This document shows, piece after piece, positions 57,881-64,000 of a DNA stretch of 64,000 nt. Each line of letters begins with the position of its first letter. Within the stretch, counting starts at the first letter, position 1. Position numbers and translations under genes: made by a program. The notes below the pieces were generated by a model that saw only the letters and a list, made by a program, of their open reading frames with translations, was not told the DNA's origin and did not search any database. This stretch comes from Eutreptiella sp. 'Long Island Sound 2002' (taxonomy: Eukaryota > Euglenozoa > Euglenophyceae > Eutreptiales > Eutreptiaceae): NCBI GenBank assembly GCA_964036045.1, contig OZ038393.1, positions 45,314,429 to 45,378,428 on the forward strand, in the 5' to 3' direction.

Positions 57881-60800
57881 CACAGCTCCCAGGGGCATCG
57901 CCTCGCAGGCGCCAGCCAGTGGCGTGTGCGCCCTGGTGCGAGCCGCTAGCGAACGCCACTCCATCTCCCGGACTTGCTGAAGGGCTTGCATGGATGGCAC
58001 ACGCGGCTCGAGCTCACCATTATCCCGCGGCACCAATAGGATGGCGTGCTCCATTGGCAGGACAAGATGGACTGGCGGGGCCATTGCACGGGCCGCGGCA
58101 GAGTCCGGTGCCTCGAGCGGGACCGCCGCGAAGTGCGAGCTCTGCCTCACCACCCAGTGGTGCGGCCCCCCAACCCGGCGCGGCAGCCGCCGCAGCCCCT
58201 CCACTATCCAGCTCAGTGCGTGCTGATTGACCAGATGTGATGTCGGCCCCTTGATGCCACGGTACAGGGCCTCTTGCGCCCTGCGGAGATGCGCTCCTAT
58301 GACGGACGCATCCACCACGTGTACCGTGCACGCTGACGGGGGCGTGTGCAACAAGTACGCCGCCGCGCCAATGATCTCTGCCTCCGGGACCGTGCCGTAG
58401 ATGGCACCCGTCCGCGTGGGGATTCCGTGGCTGGCCACCGCCACGTTTGTGGCGTCGTCTCCCTGGGGCGACGCGTCAGACGATGTGACTTTAGTCGCCA
58501 CCGGCACCCAGCAGTACCGGTGGGGCTCCAGCCACGCCAAGTCGGAGTGGGGGCTCTGCACCACCTTTCCCAGGGACGCCGCACTGGAGGCCGTGAGCTC
58601 CGGGGACAGGACCACCCTCGGTCGATACACCGCATGTGGTCTCCAGGCCAGGTCACATCCGTAGACTGACTTTATGGCGTCCAGGGCGGTGGTATACTCC
58701 GCTCCCCAAACTGTTGCGGAGCAGGAAGGCTGGTATACCACCACAGACCCCTGCTCCACTCCGCCGCAACGACGTGACGGCGACGTGCGAATCGTGCGGC
58801 ACGTTGGACATCCGGACGACTTCCGGGACCGAGTACTCATCCGGATCCGGGATTGAACCTCCTGGCAGCAGAAGAACAATTGCCCATTCGCTGCACTTGT
58901 GCACCGCCGCGCACGCCCTGGAAAACGCTGGCCGCCCGTGCACAACCCACAGTGGTGGCGGGCTTATGCCGCCCCCGGCGTGAGGAGTGAGCAGGGGGAC
59001 GGACGCCGGATCGTCTTGCTGTTGGTAGCCCTCAAAGACGTCCCCCAATAGAAACAGGAGGGCGGCTAGCGGGACGAACGGCATGGACAGCCCCGGGTTG
59101 GCCGGGTCCCATTCTTCCTCCCTGTATCCGCCCACCACATACACGTCCCCCGCAGCGGACTGTCTATTGCGTTTGCTGGCCTTCTTTCGGCGCACCGGGT
59201 GTATTAGCCGGTGAGTCAACGGACCGGGCAGCTGCGGCCGGAAGACGTCGCGGAGCCCCGTGAGCCACACGTGGTCCAGCTGGTGGGGCCCTACTCCCGC
59301 GTGCGGAAGGTGCAGGTGGTCCTCATGGCACTCCTGGAGCTGGACAGCCCAGTGCCCAGGCGCAGGGCAGGGGAGCCGCGCATGCAGGAGGTCATTTGCG
59401 GGATCAGTCAGGGACTGTACTGTCGCATCTGTGCGGGGCCCCGAGAGAATGCATATGTCCCTACCCTTGAAGGTATAGGATTGGGACACCCACTTCCGCC
59501 CCGCCCACTGCACCTGCGGCAGATGGGCGTGTACACACGAGTACACCGACGATGGCATGAGAAGTCCTACGCGCAACGTCCCCATCGCTCTAAGTACCCT
59601 GTCCACCCACGTATTGCCAGCGTGTGTGGCGAATGACGCAGAGGGCACCATGAACTGCCCGCACACTCCGTACTGCACGTGCATGTCTCGGAGCATGGCC
59701 CGCAGCTCATTCCGGACCGTCGTCGACCTGTGGTGGGTGAGCTGAGCCATGGTCGCCACGACGGAGTCGCGGCATATAACTTGGACATCCGCCAGCCGTA
59801 GCCCATGACCTGACCGCAACGCCACGTTGGACAGGTCCTTGGGCAGCTTCTCGAACTGCAGGGCCGCAGCCTTGATGGCAGTATTCGGCTTGACCACCGC
59901 CTCCGCCGTGTCGGACAGGTAGGGCGCCGCGTACCGCACGATGCCTCCAACCACAGCCGCCATCACCTCATGAGGCACCGACGCCGGCCCTAACGTGTTC
60001 TTGCACCAGCCCAGCAGAGCTTCACACCGGAGTACATGTTTCTCCTTCATGGCCGCCATCCCCCTGGGATCGAGGCGCAGGCCCAAGTATGGTACCGTGC
60101 CCTTGGCACGTAAGCATACCCATGGGCCGCCGTGTCCCCTGGGTTCAGGTATACCATAATCGAATGGATGCGAGCAGTATTGGCATAGGCGCATTTGCCC
60201 ACGTTGAGGGACATGCCCATGTCAGTGAGATACCGCGCTATCGCCGCCGCATACTCCAGGAATTGCGGCAGGGAGTGCGCTATCAACAGGAGGTCATCAC
60301 AGTATGCCTGTACCAGGGGTGGCACCGCATGTCGAGCATCTCCCCGCGCCTTGCAGGCGAGGCTCCGCAGGAGAGGCTCCAAAAGGAGGAGGTAGAGCAC
60401 AGCGCTCTCCGCACTGCCCTGCCGCAGGCCCCTGTGGCGTCGTATGCTCGGCGTCGGGCCGTGCGCGGTGATGATGCGCACCAGAGACCCGCAGCTGAGG
60501 GTGTGGAAGAGCCTGATGAGCTCCTCCGGGACACCCATGTGGCGCAGGAGGAGCGCTAGCGCTCCGTGCGGCGCTGTGTCAAAAGCTTTTGACACATCGA
60601 AGGCCAGGACGTGGTTTTCCTCCTGCCCACGCTGGAGCCTGCGCTGGGCCAGGAACACCGGGGCAGCCGCCGTGGAGCCCGGCATGGCTCCGAACTGCCA
60701 GTCCGCGGCCAGTCCCTTGCGTGCCAGAACAGCCGTGAACCTTCGCATGAGGGGAGTCATGAGCATTCGCATGTCTTGCTGCCCCAGCGCTATCGGCCTG

Positions 60801-62672
60801 TACTCGTCCAGGTTGTCCGTGGCTGTGCCCTTGGGCATCAGCCAGATAATGGCCTCGTGCCAGGACTCCGGGACGTCCGCACCCCGCAGGATTGCCCTGT
60901 ACGCATGCACCAGGAGCCCCTGCACCGGTTCAGGCAGCTCTGCTATGAGGGCAGCCGTGACCCGGTTGGACCCCGGAGCTTTGTCGTCCGCCACGGCCTG
61001 CCTCACGGCGTCTTTAAGGTCCTGCATGGTGTAGTCCTGTACCGACCTCCATTCCTCCGGCACCCCTTTGGGAATGTGGGCCCGGACCAGCCGCTCGAAG
61101 GCCGGCAGGTTCACTGGCCGCTTGGCGTACAGCGCCTCCCAATACCTCTGGACCTCACCGATGACGTCCGAGGCCTCCAAGAGCACCTTCTCTGACTCGT
61201 GGACGCGTACGGACCATAGGCGTGACGGGGCATAGTTCACCACGTTGATGGCCCCCGTATCGCCGTCAATCGGAGCTGCAGATCCGGTACCCTGCCCCGC
61301 CAGTAGTCCTTGATGGACCGGCGCCTGTTGCTCCTGAGGACATCCCGCAGCTCCTCCACGCGTGTCTCCAGCTGCTGGAGCTGTTGGTCCAATGCGGCAC
61401 GCAGCTCCTCTACCGAGGCGGGGGACACGTCGGGGTCCACTCGCCGGAGGTGCTGTAGCAGGGCAGTCGCTTCCTGGGAGTGGAGTCCGGCCGCCGCCGC
61501 GTCCCGTTGCCACAGCTGATGGGCGCGCCAGGCCAGGGCCTGCTGATCCGAGAGGACCTGGTCCAACGACGCCTCCGTTTCCGCCTGCCCGTACGGGTAC
61601 TTCGGGTCCACGCCTGAAGGCATGCGCACTCCCGTGACCCTGGACACATCATCACGGAAAGCGTAGAGCAGGTCAAAGACCGCTTGCACCTCCGACGTGC
61701 CCATGGTGGCGGTGTCCTGGTCCGACGAGAGCCACGCCTGTAGCCGCCGATCCCCGCAGGCCTTCTGCAGTACTGCCGCTGCCGCCTCACGAACCCCCGG
61801 GGAGTCCGGGCGTATGGCATGCAGCCTGCCCTGGGCGTGCGAGTAGGCCATCCTGGTGACCCTCTCCTTGCCGGCCACCGCTAGCGGGATGTCCAGGACC
61901 ACAAGGGCATTGATCCGACCCCAGTGACGCAGGAGACCGCCCCGGCGCCAAGTGAGGGCGCTCACGCGCCGCCCATGGGACCAGAGGCGAGTTTAGAAGG
62001 AAGGAGTCCAGTCGGTGCCCTGCCCTCGTGGGCCTCCTGTCCTCCTTCCCGTTCCGGGCCTGCCCTGTGGAAACCACACTGTTCCCTCAGGGCTTGGAAC
62101 CTCCTCGTGGTAGGGTGCCACGGGGACTCCAGCCACACGTTGAAGTCCCCTCTGAGGACCACGGCCCCGGTGCCACCCGCGCTCTTGGCCGCCGCGTACA
62201 TGGCCACGTCAGCCCAGAAGGACGCCTTAGACGCCCAGGAGTCGCCGCCGCTACCCGGGCCGTGGACGTTGATGACCGTGAGGGTGCCACCTGCGGTCAC
62301 CACATCGAGGGCCATGGCCTTGCCCGGCACGATGTCCACGATATCTCGAACTTCCTCCGCGGCGAACACGTCCGCCCGAAGGGCAATCAAGAGCCCGCCG
62401 CGCACCGCCGCCGCCAACGCCGCCTGGGCATCCACCCCTGGGTACGCATGATACCCGTGGTGACGCCATTGGTTCTCGGAGTGCACCACACCTTGTGGGT
62501 CCTGCAGGCCAGTCTCCTGGAATAGGCCCAGGATGGCACCCTCGGCCTTCATGATGCCCGCCGCCACCGCTTCACCGTCGAGCATACCTGGGGCCACTGG
62601 TACGCCGTTCCCCCGCATCGAGCCCTGGACGTTCCATCACACCGCCGCTCGGGTGTCGGAGGCTGGGCCCCT
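57881..62672 (-). pseudogene. LINE-A copy 2 ORF2, N-terminal and central part
   Basis: Endonuclease (62,630-61,900), RT (about 61,000-60,150; Y-C-D-D near 60,300) and RNase H-like region (about 58,500-58,050) in pieces joined by frameshifts near 62,050, 61,950, 61,250, 60,120 and 58,770. Codon-by-codon comparison with copy 1 places each break. The stretch around 59,110 (D-V-Y-V-V-G-G-Y-R-E-E-E-W) is present here and deleted in copy 1. Ends at the 8-kb insertion. Confidence 0.85.
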
Positions 62673-64000
62673 TCATGGCTGCACGTGTGGATCGGGGCCC
62701 CCCGCCGGATCCGGATCACTGGACGGAGAGGGGCCACCAACAGGTTCAGGGGAACCACCCGCACCCGGCGCGGGCGGCCGGCGCGGTGGCCCCTGACCCC
62801 GTGGGCCTCCGCCCGAGGCGGTCGTCGCCTGCTGAGACCCGGCAGATGCGGCGGGCTCCCCCTCTGCCTGTCCGCCGGATGTACTTGCCGCCGTACTCCC
62901 TGTTGAAGTCACCGCCCCATTCCGTGCTGCAGACCCAATCGCTCCAGATCGTGCCGCCGACGGCGACGCCCCGTGCACCGCCGCAGGGCGGGCACCCGTG
63001 GGCAGCGTGAGCGCTCTGGACCCCGCCTGGGCCGACGCGAAAGGCCCCGCCTGGCCCCCCGGCATAACGCCAGCCAGCATGGCCAGCGCCTGGTCCCGTT
63101 GCGCCGGATCAGTCGCATGGTCCCGCTGGATGTGGTCGAGCAGGTCCTTGGGGTGGAGGTGGGTAGGCCGGCAGTGCGTGCCAGCTTTCCAAGTGCAGCG
63201 ACCAGCCCCATCCAGCCGAGACCAGGGGCAGACATTGATCGTCTTTGTCCCCCGCTGATCCGTGGCCAAGTCACCACCGAAGTGCTGCAGCACGTACCGA
63301 ATGTTGGCATAGGCGCCATATTGAGGCGGGGGGCTCCTCTTGGGCGGCGGCTTGGGCGCCGCTTTCGGGGCCTGCCTCGCCGCTGCGGCCGCAGGCCGTA
63401 CTGGTGGCACGCTTGGTGGTTGCGGCAGGTGCAGCATTCCCCCCACGGGAAACTGCTCCTCCACTAAGCGGCGCCACGCGTCGGCGAACTTCTCCCGGTC
63501 GCCCTCGACCTTCCACCTGGACGTGGAGAACGCCCGGAGCCACGGCCCCATGTTCTCCGCCATGACCAGGCGGAGGGCATCTCCTCCGCTCTGCCGGCGG
63601 AAGCGTGTCGCGGCCGCGCCTGCCACGGTCCCTTGGAGGTACAGCGCGTCGCCCCCGTCGCCACTCAGTGCACTAAGGTGCAGGGCCTCCAGGTCGGCGG
63701 GGCGGACCGTGAGCACCGTGCCCTCTCCGCGATCGTACAGGCGCAGCGCCGAGGAGTGGGGCTCCAACGCCGCCACAACCCAGTACCACGCCCGCGACGC
63801 GCTATGCAGCAGTGCCAGCGAGGCTGCCGGCCTGTGGCTGGAGGACTGCGGCGCCGGGGCCCTGGGGAGGGCCGCCGCGTGACCCTGCAGCGCCCTGCAC
63901 ATGGCAGCTGCATGCTCAGCCTGCCACACGTTGCTCGGGGCCACGGGCCAGACGTCCTGCCCTTGGATCACCGGCGGCCGCGTGACCTCCACGAAGACCG
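62673..64000 (-). CDS. LINE-A copy 2 ORF1 (gag-like), intact to window edge
   Basis: A single open frame of at least 440 codons from the window edge to the TGA at 62,675-62,673. It is the unbroken counterpart of copy 1 ORF1 and shows the zinc-finger-like cluster (G-R-C-T-W-K-A-G-T-H-C ... D-H-I-Q-R-D-H) in one frame near 63,100-63,210. An ATG at 63,992 is near the edge, so the true start may lie outside. The TGA and the sequence around it (CCATGAAGG) are identical in both copies. Confidence 0.8.
   Translation of the reverse strand, partial: VFVEVTRPPVIQGQDVWPVAPSNVWQAEHAAAMCRALQGHAAALPRAPAPQSSSHRPAASLALLHSASRAWYWVVAALEPHSSALRLYDRGEGTVLTVRPADLEALHLSALSGDGGDALYLQGTVAGAAATRFRRQSGGDALRLVMAENMGPWLRAFSTSRWKVEGDREKFADAWRRLVEEQFPVGGMLHLPQPPSVPPVRPAAAAARQAPKAAPKPPPKRSPPPQYGAYANIRYVLQHFGGDLATDQRGTKTINVCPWSRLDGAGRCTWKAGTHCRPTHLHPKDLLDHIQRDHATDPAQRDQALAMLAGVMPGGQAGPFASAQAGSRALTLPTGARPAAVHGASPSAARSGAIGSAARNGAVTSTGSTAASTSGGQAEGEPAASAGSQQATTASGGGPRGQGPPRRPPAPGAGGSPEPVGGPSPSSDPDPAGGPDPHVQP

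Larger units (their letters stand above)
45761..64000 (-). mobile_element. LINE-A copy 2 (5' end outside window), split by an 8-kb insertion
   Basis: Reverse-orientation copy of LINE-A, collinear with copy 1 after removal of 49,880-57,872 and one 8-bp duplication. It retains about 19 codons near 59,110 that copy 1 lacks. More frame breaks than copy 1: near 62,050, 61,950, 61,250, 60,120 and 58,770, and a second TGA where copy 1 encodes Ser just before the endonuclease W-N-V-Q-G. 3' UTR at 45,761-47,976. Confidence 0.9.

Overview
The window is nuclear DNA of a GC-rich microbial eukaryote, most likely an alga (lineage not determinable by eye). The evidence is genes broken by GT-AG introns, a piggyBac transposase, non-LTR retrotransposons with endonuclease, reverse transcriptase (RT), RNase H and zinc fingers, and abundant micro- and minisatellites. 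It has no bacterial operons or ribosome-binding sites, and I saw no rRNA or tRNA gene. Almost all of it is layered transposable elements and satellite DNA, with one ordinary-looking spliced gene.

Layout. 1-10,311: 3' part of non-LTR element LINE-A copy 1 (+), its long 3' UTR and a (TA)n tail. 10,312-16,907: a decayed reverse LINE-A 3'-UTR-like fragment, a nine-exon gene for an acidic, proline-rich nuclear-type protein (11,030-14,279) and a piggyBac transposase with one intron (14,720-16,440). Five introns of the first gene and the only intron of the second belong to one sequence family (introner-like). 16,908-25,010: an AT-richer 6.5-kb segment bounded by a 27-bp inverted repeat, carrying two unrecognised minus-strand intron-containing genes and twelve copies of a 20-bp palindrome, all outside exons. 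It is flanked by two unrecognised gene fragments. 25,011-27,713: a 42-bp GC-rich minisatellite with 1.2-kb higher-order structure. 27,716-30,029: dispersed repeat R (two copies), a TA-flanked MITE and (TA)n arrays. 30,030 to about 43,000: LINE-B (minus), a second very GC-rich non-LTR element, interrupted in its ORF1 by a 3.7-kb retroelement that carries only an ORF1-like gene (LINE-C) and made a 16-bp target duplication. 44,816-45,760: R and a (TA)n array. 45,761-64,000: LINE-A copy 2 (minus), split by an 8-kb terminal-inverted-repeat element (49,880-57,872) with no recognisable gene and a 2.8-kb minisatellite.

How the parts relate. LINE-A copy 1 supplies the empty site that proves the 8-kb insertion in copy 2. 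The homologous gag-like proteins of LINE-B and LINE-C let the LINE-C insertion be read precisely. Retroelement 3' ends repeatedly meet tail-to-tail inside (TA)n arrays, which suggests these arrays are insertion targets. No RT ORF in the window is intact. The piggyBac gene and the acidic nuclear-protein gene look intact. The two genes of the palindrome element are intact only if several very short introns are real.
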